DNA of 64,000 nucleotides from assembly GCF_003363155.1 (NCBI RefSeq), contig NZ_QRBE01000010.1:124001-188000 (forward strand), given 5' to 3'. Below are positions 7,454-16,376 of this stretch, piece by piece (positions within the stretch are counted from its first letter, which is position 1; each line of letters opens with the position of its first letter). The DNA comes from Dyella monticola (lineage in GTDB: Bacteria > Pseudomonadota > Gammaproteobacteria > Xanthomonadales > Rhodanobacteraceae). The translations under genes were made by a program, and so were the position numbers. The notes beneath the pieces are model-generated. The model saw only the letters and a list, made by a program, of their open reading frames with translations. It was not told the DNA's origin and ran no database searches.

Positions 7454-8617
7454 TTACGCTTTTTCCTGCGTCTGCATGCCGAGTAGCTCCAGCACGTCGA
7501 TTCGCCCTGCGCACTTGTGAAACACCTCGTAATACAGCTCTGCTGCATTGAGCCCGCCCCATTCCACGGCGCGGCGGATCAGATACGGCACGGGGCTATG
7601 CGGCTCGATTCGCAGCAGGAATTCGGCGATGTCTGCCAACGCTTGATAGGCCCGATCGCGGTCAGTGAAGGCCGCTTCGTCCTGATGTCCATGCGCATCC
7701 TCGGCTGGGCTGACGACATCGGCCTGGTCAATGACCGGCGACGATTCCACAACGGGCTCCATTCCTACGCCGCGTCGCGCCATCTCGCCGCGCAGCAAGG
7801 TCTGCATGCATGCAAGCAGTTCCTCAAGCCGACCCAACGATGGGGCCTCGGACGCCAGGCGTGCGCGCAAGCTATGCTCCATCGCTTCGATGGCCTTGCG
7901 CGCACAGACGAGCTGTGCGTGGCGTTCGCGCAACCCATCCAGCGAAACCACCTCCAGCAGGCGGTGCAAGTCGTCGAGCGTAGCGGCTTCCTTTGCTTCT
8001 TCCGGCAATTTGCCGTGCGCTGAACGCAGGCGTTCGTAATGATGCGCCACTTCCCAGTGCGACCAGCAGGCGGCTTCCTCGTCGTTGGCAATCAGCGGGA
8101 TCAATGACAACGATCTTGGTAACTTCTCGTTAATCCATCGCACGATATTGATGCGCGCCTCAAAGTCGCCCCCGTCGCCTTGCGGGTGCAGATCGTCCCA
8201 CCAGCATTCGCATAGCCCCCGCAACAATTCGATGCATGGCGCCAGCGCGGCAAACTCGCGCTGATGGATTTCCGACTCCAGCAACCAGGCCGCCAGCTGC
8301 AGATCCTTGGCGCTGCCACTGAGTATGTTGGCGATCAGCGAGGACACCTTGGCCCAGTTCGCCCGTTTGGGTTCGACGGCCCACGAGCCCATGGGCAGCG
8401 TGGTGTCATCGCTGCGCCGCGCTTGCTCGACCATGCGATACATCATGGTGCCGCGCACCGCCAGCCCCGCCGGGCATGCGCCTTCCAGCGGCGCCAGCAT
8501 CTGGTGCAGCGAGACGCCAAGGTGGCGCTCGAAGTAGCCATGATCGGTCAATGGCTTGGATGGCGTTTCGCACGACGGCATCCCTTCGTGCTCGATCGCG
8601 GACGCAGGCAGGCTCAT
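7454..8617 (-). CDS. tssA: Type VI secretion protein TssA
   Basis: A protein of 387 residues of the ImpA N-terminal family. TssA binds the baseplate and primes and coordinates tail tube and sheath polymerisation in the cytoplasm. The N-terminal ImpA region includes the segments PSKPLTD, PCIELLRGLCECWWDDLHPQGDGGDFEARINIVRWINEK and SLIPLI. This W-x-x-LHP...D...R...W pattern is the hallmark of the family. The C-terminal part is short, of the kind lacking a long VasJ-like extension. AAGGAG sits eight bases before the ATG at 8617. It lies 25 bases after tssM. Confidence 0.92.
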   Translation of the reverse strand: MSLPASAIEHEGMPSCETPSKPLTDHGYFERHLGVSLHQMLAPLEGACPAGLAVRGTMMYRMVEQARRSDDTTLPMGSWAVEPKRANWAKVSSLIANILSGSAKDLQLAAWLLESEIHQREFAALAPCIELLRGLCECWWDDLHPQGDGGDFEARINIVRWINEKLPRSLSLIPLIANDEEAACWSHWEVAHHYERLRSAHGKLPEEAKEAATLDDLHRLLEVVSLDGLRERHAQLVCARKAIEAMEHSLRARLASEAPSLGRLEELLACMQTLLRGEMARRGVGMEPVVESSPVIDQADVVSPAEDAHGHQDEAAFTDRDRAYQALADIAEFLLRIEPHSPVPYLIRRAVEWGGLNAAELYYEVFHKCAGRIDVLELLGMQTQEKA

Positions 8618-8642
8618 CGTAGGAACTCCTTGCGGAAGGGAA

Positions 8643-11600
8643 TCATTTCCACAGCACCGGCGCCTCCTGCGGGAAGGTCGGCATGGTCAGCGGCACGATC
8701 GCCTTGGTGGTGGGATCGGGCGCGCTGAACTTCATCGTCAGATAGAACTCGGCGTTTTGCGTGCTGCGTTTATTCGCGCTCGCATCGGCCGCCGCCAACA
8801 CCGGCAACTGGAAGCGCAGCATCTGCAGGCTTGGGTCGAGTGCATCGCCTGGAGATGGGGACTTGTGTGTGTCGAGCAAATGCAGCAAGGCCCACGATCC
8901 GCCTGACTGGAACACGGCGTCGTAGCCGCTCACGTTGAGATCCGACTGCGAGGGATCGGGCACGGGCGTAAAGCGCGAACGATCCGCCCATTGCAGATCC
9001 AGTGAAACAGGATCGCCGATGTTCCACGCCACGCCGGCTACGTTGCCGGGCCACTTGGCGGTGTTGCCACCCACATGCAACGTCCAGGCGATCAGCTGAT
9101 TGCTAAGCGGTGAATTGGCCGGCAACGCGCGGAAGCCGGCATTGACCGTGATGGGCTGGCTCTGCGGCTGAGCCAGCAGATTGCCCGCGAAAAATGCTTG
9201 CACGGCGTCCAATTGACCGATGAAGGTCTTCATGCGCTCAGCCTTCGCGCCGGTCGCCGTGGCGAGCCAGGTTTCGAGCTCCGGCTTTTCCTTGGCGTAG
9301 TACACGAAGAACGCCTTGACGATGGCAGGCGTCACTTCCTGCGCATCCGGCGGACCAAACGGATAGCGCCCTGCGAGCTGGTTGTTGAACAACATGCCAA
9401 TGCGCATGAAATGCAGATCGGAGTTATCACCACCGCGACCAGTGCATTTGGCTTGCGCGATTTGGAAAATCGCCTTGCGTTGCTCGGAGAACAGGTCGTT
9501 ACCCACAGCCGGCGACGCGTAGCCATTGAGCACGCTCGTGCAGTTGGCGTAGGTCAACGTGGCCAATTGCTTGAGGAAGAAATCGTTGAGCTGCGCGACC
9601 TGCCCTGCCGGATCGGCAAATTGCACGGCGCGATTGAGCTCGCTGATCGTGTTCCCCCAGTATGTATCGGTATGCGTATTGACGCGTTGACTGTTATTGA
9701 CGCCAGTAACGCCCTTCAACAACGTGACGAACGGTGCCGCATAGCCCGCAAGCACCTGCACACGCGCGAGCTGTCTGTCCAGATAATCCTGCAGCACCGG
9801 CGTGCTGCCGAGGTCAAACAGCGGCGTGCTGTCGTCCGTACCGTCCTGTGCGGGCGGGTTGTACAGTTGACTGGACGAGACCAGCAACGACGCATCGTTC
9901 AACATCGTGGAAGCGTAGTTCTGCTCGCACTGACCCACGTCATCGGCCAATGTCTTGAATTTCAGGTTCTGCATTTGGTTGAGCCACTGCGTCATCGGCT
10001 GCAGCGTGGCGGACATATCCGTGCTTTGGGATGACAACTGACGATCCAGTTGCGAGGTCGCATCCAGGCCGGTATCTGGCGATTGGCCGGGCTGCCCACG
10101 TTGATTGCGCGCCAGGGAGTCCTTGATCACCATGTCCAATTGCTCGCGCGCGAGGACCTCGTAGAGAGGCTCGTCATCCGCCCTCGCATCGGCGTCTGTA
10201 GGGGCTTGCACAGGCGCACCCGCGGCGGCGGATGCTTGATCGGCGATCTTTTGTTCGCTCAGGAAAACTTGATATTGGCGCATGTAGGACATGAGTTCGC
10301 CGAACACCTCGCCGTCCCAGCCGCCCGTATAGGGGTTGCAACTGTATTGCTGCGAGGATTCCAACTGCATGAAACCAACACTTGCCAAGGCCTTGAGCCC
10401 TGCCGCTTCATTGGACATCTCCGGACTCAGACCATTGAGCTGCTGAGCCGCCGCATCGAACTGGAACAACAATCCATGGGATGGCAGCGTTTCCGAACTC
10501 AAGCTGTCGATGGCCGGCTGATAGCACTGCGCGGTGCTGAAATCCTGCAACGTACCCTGCAAGCTTGAGCTATAGCGATGATGGTCGATCAGGTTTTTGA
10601 TACCTGGAGCAATGGCATCGCTGAGCTTGGTGCAGGGATTGTCGCTCGGCGTGGTGAGTAGCCAGTCGCTGCGGATCCAGCCCAACCAAGTGTTGAAAGC
10701 GCGCAGCTTCTGCAGAAAAGGAGGTTTTGCATCGTTGAGTACGGCAAGTCTCTGCGTGCCCAGCCGCACCCGTTGCAGCAGATAAATCCTGGCATCGCTG
10801 GCCATTTTCTGGAACTGCTCCGCCAGCCGCGTCCGCACATCGGGTGTAATAGACGGTGGATCAGGATACGTCGACTGCACCAATGCATCGGCCAGGTCGC
10901 TGTTCTCCTTCATCGTGCCGGGCGGCAACGGGGTTTGATACACGTATTGCCACAGCACGCCAAATTCGAGCAGGAGCTTATGCTTGTCGGTCTGCACGCC
11001 TTGCTGGGCGATATCCGCGAAGCGGTCCAGGTTGTCTTCCAGCGCACTCAGGTCGGCCAGTTGCTGTTGCAGTTGAACCTTGTCTCGTTGAAATGCGACG
11101 GCAGGGCCGGCTCCCTGCACCGATTTGGACTTGGGATCGGCCAGCGTGGTGTCCGACAAGGCACTGATCTTCTGCTGGAGCTTGCAGGCGAGTGACGGGA
11201 ACACGACGGTTTCCAGCGCTTTGCGCGAGACACCGGTGATACGGCTATTGATGCGCGAATCCAGCCAGGACAACGGTATGGCGACATAGCGCGTGCGCTG
11301 ATCCAGCGAGCCGACCTCCATGAGCAGTTTGGATAGCCGTTCTTCATCCAGGCATTCGCTCTGCGTCAGCGCTTTGCTGCTGACTGAAATGTTTATCACC
11401 GTCTGGCGCAAGTCATGCACTTGTTTGCTGACCTGCGCCGAACTCCATGGCAGGCCCACCATCAACGCCACCATGGCGGCGAGCAGGCCTACCTGCAACT
11501 GGCGGATGATGCGATTGCGCGCCAGCAAACCTTTCTGCGTGCGCTGCGCGAGATTGCGCTCGGCAAAAAACTTGTCGCGCACCAGGCCTTCGATGAACGC

Positions 11601-12653
11601 CACATCGTCGCGCGCGCCATCGCGGACATTCTGCGGCTTGTCCCCGCCCACCACACCGGTGAAATACACCCCACGGCAGAAGGCGCGCGCTTCGTACACA
11701 TTGGGTTTGAACACGATCTCCAGGAACTCCCGCACCGGCGTCTGGAGCACGCTCATAAATTGCGGAAAGAGGAAAAAGTCGTCGACGTCCTGGATTTCGT
11801 CGCGCGCGGTCGCTGCCTGCAAGACCAACCCACGCAGGCCGACGATCAGCTTGTCGAACACCTTGGCCACCCATTCGGACGGCAAGCCGTTATCGTCGAT
11901 GGTCGGGCTGGACCATCCGGCAACCTGGCTGCGCAATGCGCTCTTCTGGGCGGACCAGAATGCCGTGAAGCCCTGCACGGTATCGCATTGGCTGATGACG
12001 ACGTACACCGGCAACGCAAAGCCGAATGCGGCTTGCAAGTCGTTGATGCGCGCAAACGCGTAACGGCCCAGCGCCGCGCGTCCAGCCGCGTCTGCGCCCA
12101 GCAGGCGCGATGCGGAAATCACCCATACCACGCCGTCGAGCGCGCGATCCGGTCGCAGGCTGTCGAAATTGGCGAGCATGTCGCGCCACAGCGAATCGTT
12201 CGCCTGCCCATTCGTTTTCGAAGCCGGATCACCGAGCACGCCGACCGGATCGATCAGCATGCCTTTTTCAAGGAACAGCCAATCGGAATGGGGAACGGCC
12301 TTGCGCAGAAAGTCTTCATGCGACCGATCGCCCTGTCGCGACAGGCGGCGCAGGTCGGCGGGAACCGACGCGGCGATGCTGCTTTTCCCGTCGCCTTGAA
12401 AACCCATCAGCAACAGCCACGAGCTGCGGTAACGCCAATCCTTGCGTGCTGCCACGTAGCGCACGGCGCGGTCGATGCTCTGATAGGCGCGACGCAATCG
12501 ATCGCGCACATCGATCCAGCGCCATGCGCGCGCGGTGGTCGCGGCCTTGGCCGGCGCTGCGGCTACCTTGGATGTGCGCGCACGCCATAGCAGCCAAACG
12601 ATCAGCACGAAGGCGACCGCGGCCAGCAGCAGGCATGCGACGAACGCGCTCAT
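8643..12653 (-). CDS. tssM: Type VI secretion membrane-complex protein TssM (IcmF)
   Basis: A protein of 1336 residues, the expected size for the inner-membrane component that spans the periplasm and contacts TssJ and TssL. The first hydrophobic helix covers residues 3-22 (ACLLLAAVAFVLIVWLLW). A Walker A motif, GFQGDGKSS, is near residue 85 in the cytoplasmic nucleotide-binding domain. A second transmembrane helix (LLAAMVALMVGLPW) is near residue 400. A long periplasmic region of the DUF1215/IcmF type follows. The C-terminal beta-rich part, ending QEAPVLWK, is the TssJ-binding region. The start overlaps the stop of a 35-codon ORF (ATGA). Confidence 0.95.
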   Translation of the reverse strand: MSAFVACLLLAAVAFVLIVWLLWRARTSKVAAAPAKAATTARAWRWIDVRDRLRRAYQSIDRAVRYVAARKDWRYRSSWLLLMGFQGDGKSSIAASVPADLRRLSRQGDRSHEDFLRKAVPHSDWLFLEKGMLIDPVGVLGDPASKTNGQANDSLWRDMLANFDSLRPDRALDGVVWVISASRLLGADAAGRAALGRYAFARINDLQAAFGFALPVYVVISQCDTVQGFTAFWSAQKSALRSQVAGWSSPTIDDNGLPSEWVAKVFDKLIVGLRGLVLQAATARDEIQDVDDFFLFPQFMSVLQTPVREFLEIVFKPNVYEARAFCRGVYFTGVVGGDKPQNVRDGARDDVAFIEGLVRDKFFAERNLAQRTQKGLLARNRIIRQLQVGLLAAMVALMVGLPWSSAQVSKQVHDLRQTVINISVSSKALTQSECLDEERLSKLLMEVGSLDQRTRYVAIPLSWLDSRINSRITGVSRKALETVVFPSLACKLQQKISALSDTTLADPKSKSVQGAGPAVAFQRDKVQLQQQLADLSALEDNLDRFADIAQQGVQTDKHKLLLEFGVLWQYVYQTPLPPGTMKENSDLADALVQSTYPDPPSITPDVRTRLAEQFQKMASDARIYLLQRVRLGTQRLAVLNDAKPPFLQKLRAFNTWLGWIRSDWLLTTPSDNPCTKLSDAIAPGIKNLIDHHRYSSSLQGTLQDFSTAQCYQPAIDSLSSETLPSHGLLFQFDAAAQQLNGLSPEMSNEAAGLKALASVGFMQLESSQQYSCNPYTGGWDGEVFGELMSYMRQYQVFLSEQKIADQASAAAGAPVQAPTDADARADDEPLYEVLAREQLDMVIKDSLARNQRGQPGQSPDTGLDATSQLDRQLSSQSTDMSATLQPMTQWLNQMQNLKFKTLADDVGQCEQNYASTMLNDASLLVSSSQLYNPPAQDGTDDSTPLFDLGSTPVLQDYLDRQLARVQVLAGYAAPFVTLLKGVTGVNNSQRVNTHTDTYWGNTISELNRAVQFADPAGQVAQLNDFFLKQLATLTYANCTSVLNGYASPAVGNDLFSEQRKAIFQIAQAKCTGRGGDNSDLHFMRIGMLFNNQLAGRYPFGPPDAQEVTPAIVKAFFVYYAKEKPELETWLATATGAKAERMKTFIGQLDAVQAFFAGNLLAQPQSQPITVNAGFRALPANSPLSNQLIAWTLHVGGNTAKWPGNVAGVAWNIGDPVSLDLQWADRSRFTPVPDPSQSDLNVSGYDAVFQSGGSWALLHLLDTHKSPSPGDALDPSLQMLRFQLPVLAAADASANKRSTQNAEFYLTMKFSAPDPTTKAIVPLTMPTFPQEAPVLWK

Positions 12654-12757
12654 GGTCTTCGCCGTGCCCCCCGCAACATGGAAAAAATGCGTGCACCATA
12701 TGCAGGCGCGTCAGCACGGCGTGGACTGCCGATGGGCGCCGATGCCAGCGCGCTCAT
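12650..12757 (-). CDS. 35-residue ORF coupled between tssL and tssM
   Basis: A small frame (MSALASAPIGSPRRADAPAY..., rich in Arg at the end, RGARRRP). Its ATG overlaps the tssL stop (ATGA at 12754-12757) and its TGA overlaps the tssM ATG in the same way. A GGAGG site inside the end of tssL lies four bases before its ATG. It may be a real small protein or only a translational bridge carrying ribosomes from tssL to tssM. No family is recognised and there is no hydrophobic segment. Confidence 0.5.
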   Translation of the reverse strand: MSALASAPIGSPRRADAPAYGARIFSMLRGARRRP

Positions 12758-13509
12758 GCGGCCTCCTTGATCACGTTCAACAACGACCGGGTGAGCGCCC
12801 ACCACACGACCGACGATACGAGCAGATAGACCAGCGCCCCATACGCCAGCGCGCGCAGCCACGGCGCCAGCGCGATGCGTGTATTGTCGTGATTGGAGAC
12901 CACGGTGTATTCATAGGCCTGCGGGAACATGTAGGCGTTGCCGCTGCCCTGCGCCTGGGTGGCGATCGGATAGAGCTTGCCGCGCAATGCATGCAGCGCA
13001 TCGCGCCCGTCCTCGCCACCGCGATACATGCCCTGGAAGCCAAGCTGCATGGACAACAGCAGCACCGCGGCGAAATCGGCATCCAGCGGGGAGCGATCGC
13101 GGCTATCGATCAGGCTCTGCACATATGAAAAAAATTGGCGGCCGGCGATACGCGTGCGGTAAAACGTGTATTCCAGCAGATGCTCAGGCCAATGTTCGGC
13201 GACCGGCCATTGCAGGTTGAGAATGAAAATCTCATCGGCCAGCGCAACCATGACGTAGCGCGTGTCCTTGTAGGCCTTTTGTTCCGCCGGCGTGGCCGCG
13301 GCGACCAGGCGCGTCTGGCTCTCCAGTACGTCGATCAGGTGCTTGGCCACGCGCTCGGCAAGGTCATGCGCGGCCAGCTGTTCATGCGGCGCCTCCGGCT
13401 GCAGCAGACGCACCAGTCCACCGCTATGCGCGGCAAGTTTTATCCTGGCCACTTCCTCGTAGAAACCGGCGAAGCAGCTCAGCAGAAAACTGCGCGAAGG
13501 ATTGGCCAT
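12754..13509 (-). CDS. tssL: Type VI secretion protein TssL (DotU/IcmH family)
   Basis: A protein of 251 residues, the inner-membrane partner of TssM. The cytoplasmic hook-like domain has the family motifs YVMVALADEIFI near residues 84-95 and WPEHLLEYTFYRTRIAGRQFF near 107-127, followed by GMYRGGEDG. A single C-terminal transmembrane helix (LRALAYGALVYLLVSSVVWWAL) follows near residue 215-240. There is no peptidoglycan-binding OmpA extension, so cell-wall anchoring must come from another protein. The gene begins eight bases after tssK. Confidence 0.93.
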   Translation of the reverse strand: MANPSRSFLLSCFAGFYEEVARIKLAAHSGGLVRLLQPEAPHEQLAAHDLAERVAKHLIDVLESQTRLVAAATPAEQKAYKDTRYVMVALADEIFILNLQWPVAEHWPEHLLEYTFYRTRIAGRQFFSYVQSLIDSRDRSPLDADFAAVLLLSMQLGFQGMYRGGEDGRDALHALRGKLYPIATQAQGSGNAYMFPQAYEYTVVSNHDNTRIALAPWLRALAYGALVYLLVSSVVWWALTRSLLNVIKEAA

Positions 13510-13517
13510 GGGCGCGC

Positions 13518-14936
13518 CTACCCTGCACTCGTGGAACCGGATCGCGCTGCGCGACGCGGCAAGTACAGGTAGATCGCGGCCGGAACATTGTCGTCCCGCT
13601 CGCCCATGATCATCAGTGTGTGCCCTGGGCTGATCAGCGCGCGCGGCACACCATCATCAGGATGAATGTGGCCATTGGTGATTTCGTACACGAAGGCACC
13701 CGGTTTCAGGTTCAGCGCGGCCACCGTGGCGTCGCTGGAGGGGCTTACCGTGGCGCCTGGGAAACGACGACGCACCAGCAGAAGAATCAACTCTTCGCTG
13801 GCCACGTGAGCGTTGTCGAGCCAGCGTCCGAGTGTCGCCGCATCCTGGCCTGCGCGCGGGCGCAACTCAATCAAAAGGCTGCTGGTGTCGGTGCTGGCAG
13901 GCAATGCGCAGCGGAAACCTGACGCACCGACTTTTTCGAATTCCAGGATCTGATAGTCCGCATTCATGCGCGCCAGTTGCGCCCGCACGTAGTCGATCGC
14001 GAGCTGGAATTGCGGCATGCAATCGCTGTGATCGTAGCCCTTCATGGATGGCGGCTGCGGCGCGCCTGGCGTGGCCGCGACGAAGCCGACCAGCTCCGAC
14101 AGCGCGACATAGAGCTCATACGGATGCGACGCATCGCTTTGCAGCATGACATCGAAGCGCGGCAGCCCCATCACCAGATAGCGCGCGGTCAGTATCTGCA
14201 GATTGAATTCGCCGTCGTAACGCGGCTCGCCGCGATCGTCGATGCGCACGCCGAGCAATTCGCGGTATTTACGCCAAAGCTCGCCCGACAGCAGCTTGAG
14301 CATCTGCCGGAGCGAGGCATCGCCCTGGAAGACGCAGGCGCTCAAGCGCAACATGGGTGGGTGGTACGCGGTCACGCGCAAGCCGCCCGATCCGCCGCTG
14401 ACTTCCAGCAACGGTAGCGCGCAATAGCAGGCAGCCACCGACTTGCCTTTGATCAAGCTGATTTTCGGGCACATGCGCTCCACAGGGATTTCGTCCGTAC
14501 CGGTGTTTTCATCCGTTTCCAGACTGCCCGTGACGGTGACGTAGCGCTGCATGTCGCCAATGTCGCTGGCCGCGCCCTTGCCGCGGATGGGGACGCTCAA
14601 CTGCACGACGGCCTTGCCCTGCGCATCGAAATCGTCTTCATTGATCTGCACTTTCAGTTCCTGCGAACCGAAGTGGCCTGGATATTCGATCACCAGTCCG
14701 TCGTGCATGACGCAACGCAGGCTCTCTATCTCCACCGACTTGCGGCCCAGTGCCTCGCGTTTCACGCTCAGTGAAAGCACTCCCCAGTAATAGGGTTGCA
14801 GCACCGACATCTGGTGACGCAACAAGGCGTTCCAGTAGATGTCGTTCTGCTGGAAATGTTGCGGCGAAAGCAGCATGCCCTCCGACCATGAAACGGCTTC
14901 GGGCAACATGGGCAGGTTCTCGACGGTCGCGCTCAT
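13518..14936 (-). CDS. tssK: Type VI secretion baseplate protein TssK
   Basis: A protein of 472 residues of the ImpJ/VasE family. It links the TssEFG baseplate to the TssJLM membrane complex. The N-terminus, VSWSEGMLLSPQHFQQND, is the characteristic family opening, and ALLRHQMSVLQPYYWGV follows. The shoulder and neck segments and a C-terminal IYLYLPRRAA are consistent with full length. GAGG lies four bases before the ATG. The short spacing to tssJ (eight bases) and tssL supports one transcript. Confidence 0.93.
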   Translation of the reverse strand: MSATVENLPMLPEAVSWSEGMLLSPQHFQQNDIYWNALLRHQMSVLQPYYWGVLSLSVKREALGRKSVEIESLRCVMHDGLVIEYPGHFGSQELKVQINEDDFDAQGKAVVQLSVPIRGKGAASDIGDMQRYVTVTGSLETDENTGTDEIPVERMCPKISLIKGKSVAACYCALPLLEVSGGSGGLRVTAYHPPMLRLSACVFQGDASLRQMLKLLSGELWRKYRELLGVRIDDRGEPRYDGEFNLQILTARYLVMGLPRFDVMLQSDASHPYELYVALSELVGFVAATPGAPQPPSMKGYDHSDCMPQFQLAIDYVRAQLARMNADYQILEFEKVGASGFRCALPASTDTSSLLIELRPRAGQDAATLGRWLDNAHVASEELILLLVRRRFPGATVSPSSDATVAALNLKPGAFVYEITNGHIHPDDGVPRALISPGHTLMIMGERDDNVPAAIYLYLPRRAARSGSTSAG

Positions 14937-14944
14937 GACGGCCT

Positions 14945-15424
14945 CTACTGTTCGGTGACGGAAATTTGGGTGGGCGCCAGCCAGATCACTGGATGACGAA
15001 ATTGCGTGAGATCAATGCGTGCCTGTCCGTCCGGGCTTTGGTAGTTGGCAAAGCCGTACACAGTGAGCGCTTTGCCAGCGCGCTTGGGCAAGCTCACCGT
15101 ATCGATCACCGTGGCGGGTGGCACCTGCAGCGAAACCACGTCGATCGCTGGGCCTAGCCCGTTTTGCAGCGATGTCTTCTGCGCAAACCAGTCGGGCCCG
15201 GTTTTTGGCAGCATGGCGGCGCTGGTCGTGTCATAGACAAACACCAGATCCAGCATGGTCGCGGAGTTGAGATTGGCGCCCGGTGGGGCGGCCACGCGCA
15301 CACTCGTTACGCTAGTGGTCTTGGTGTGCCAGGGCAGCAGATTGGAGAGCGTGCTGCATGCTGCCAACACCCAGCAGGCGACGGCCAGCACGGCGATCCT
15401 CGAGGTGGCAATCCGCGCGCGCAT
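14945..15424 (-). CDS. tssJ: Type VI secretion outer-membrane lipoprotein TssJ
   Basis: A protein of 159 residues with a type II signal peptide (IAVLAVACWVLAAC) and the lipobox LAAC near residues 20-23. It is therefore lipidated and anchored in the outer membrane, where TssJ binds the TssM C-terminus. The mature part has the strand pattern of the VasD/Lip family (LDLVFVYDTTSAAMLPKTGPDWFAQK and ALTVYGFANY). The start at 15424 overlaps the stop of the upstream DUF4150 gene by one base (TGATG), so the two are translationally coupled. Confidence 0.9.
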   Translation of the reverse strand: MRARIATSRIAVLAVACWVLAACSTLSNLLPWHTKTTSVTSVRVAAPPGANLNSATMLDLVFVYDTTSAAMLPKTGPDWFAQKTSLQNGLGPAIDVVSLQVPPATVIDTVSLPKRAGKALTVYGFANYQSPDGQARIDLTQFRHPVIWLAPTQISVTEQ

Positions 15425-15822
15425 CAGCCGAACACCATCACAGTCACCTGCGCAGGCGTCAGTGAAATGCCGACCGTATTGGGCAACAAACCGTTCTGGC
15501 CCACGATACCGAGCATGTGCGTGCATGGAATGCAGCCCATGAAAACCTTGAAGCTGCCCAGCAGCGAACGAAACTGACCCATGATCAGATGCGAGACGAC
15601 GCCACCCTCCGCACCGGCCTGATCACCATTGCTGATCGCGCCGATCGTTACAAGATTCTCGGCCAGGCCACCGCCGACGATGACCTGGAACTGCGCGGGA
15701 ATATCCGTGAACGACAAGGCGATGTTTGGAAACGGTATGGGCACCGGCACGCCCAGTACCGGCACGAAACATACGTCCGGAAAAGCCAGATCGAGTACGC
15801 CAAGATTGGTGTTGACGAACAT
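15424..15822 (-). CDS. DUF4150 PAAR-like tip protein
   Basis: A protein of 132 residues of the DUF4150/PAAR-like family, which caps a VgrG spike and can carry effector domains. Recognisable segments are the N-terminal PDVCFVPVLGVPVPIPFPN with NIALS, then GGVVSHLIMGQ and the Cys-containing FMGCIPCTHMLG. It has no C-terminal toxin extension, so it would be a bare tip. I use the ATG at 15822, because the longer frame running to 16245 is a shadow of the DUF3540 gene. It lies five bases after the DUF3540 gene. Confidence 0.8.
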   Translation of the reverse strand: MFVNTNLGVLDLAFPDVCFVPVLGVPVPIPFPNIALSFTDIPAQFQVIVGGGLAENLVTIGAISNGDQAGAEGGVVSHLIMGQFRSLLGSFKVFMGCIPCTHMLGIVGQNGLLPNTVGISLTPAQVTVMVFG

Positions 15823-15827
15823 TGCCT

Positions 15828-16376
15828 TCAACCCAGGCTGATGCGTTCGGCGTCGATCTTGGCATCCTGCCGCGCAGTCACCAGCGTCTGCTCGCCATGC
15901 AGGCGCAGAAGCTGGCGTGCGTGCAGCAGGAATTGCTCGACCTGCCCTACGTAAGTGCATGCGGTGTGCACGAGCGACTCGGTGGCGCTGGCGAAAATGT
16001 TGCGCGCGTTCAGCGACAACGGACCTTGTACCGCCGTCAGTTCCACACTGTCGACTGCACGCAGGGCGATCGTCTGCGAGGCCACGTCGATGTTCTCCTG
16101 ACGGATCGACAAACGCTCCGCGCCAGGTACGTTCAAGGTGGCGCCGCGGCGATCCTGGCGCGACAGTATGTGCAGCACATAGCGGCTGTCGTCGGCCATG
16201 CTCACCAGCAGCACGCGGTCGCCCGGCTCGGGCATCACCACGCACGAGGTGGCTTGACGCGCGGCGCGACCGTCTTCCAGCCGCCAGACGTGGCCATCGA
16301 GTGCTTCGTGAATGACCGCCTCGGACAACTGCGGTGTGTTGCGGGTAAAACTGCGTCGGCTGGTGGCGAACATCAT
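15828..16376 (-). CDS. DUF3540 protein of the VgrG accessory module
   Basis: A protein of 182 residues matching the DUF3540 family by its GHVWRLEDGRAARQATSCVVMPEPGDRVLL N-terminal strands, which resemble a gp5-like OB-fold, and its SIRQENIDVASQTIAL beta-helix-like repeats. These proteins occur with DUF2169, pentapeptide and DUF4150 proteins beside vgrG and are thought to help assemble or load the spike. The start overlaps the stop of the pentapeptide gene by four bases (ATGA). Confidence 0.75.
   Translation of the reverse strand: MMFATSRRSFTRNTPQLSEAVIHEALDGHVWRLEDGRAARQATSCVVMPEPGDRVLLVSMADDSRYVLHILSRQDRRGATLNVPGAERLSIRQENIDVASQTIALRAVDSVELTAVQGPLSLNARNIFASATESLVHTACTYVGQVEQFLLHARQLLRLHGEQTLVTARQDAKIDAERISLG

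Noticed and set aside
11415-12590. 391-codon plus-strand frame
   Set aside because: Antisense to tssM with no recognisable features.
15823-16245. N-terminal extension of the DUF4150 protein
   Set aside because: It is an out-of-frame shadow of DUF3540; the family begins at 15822.
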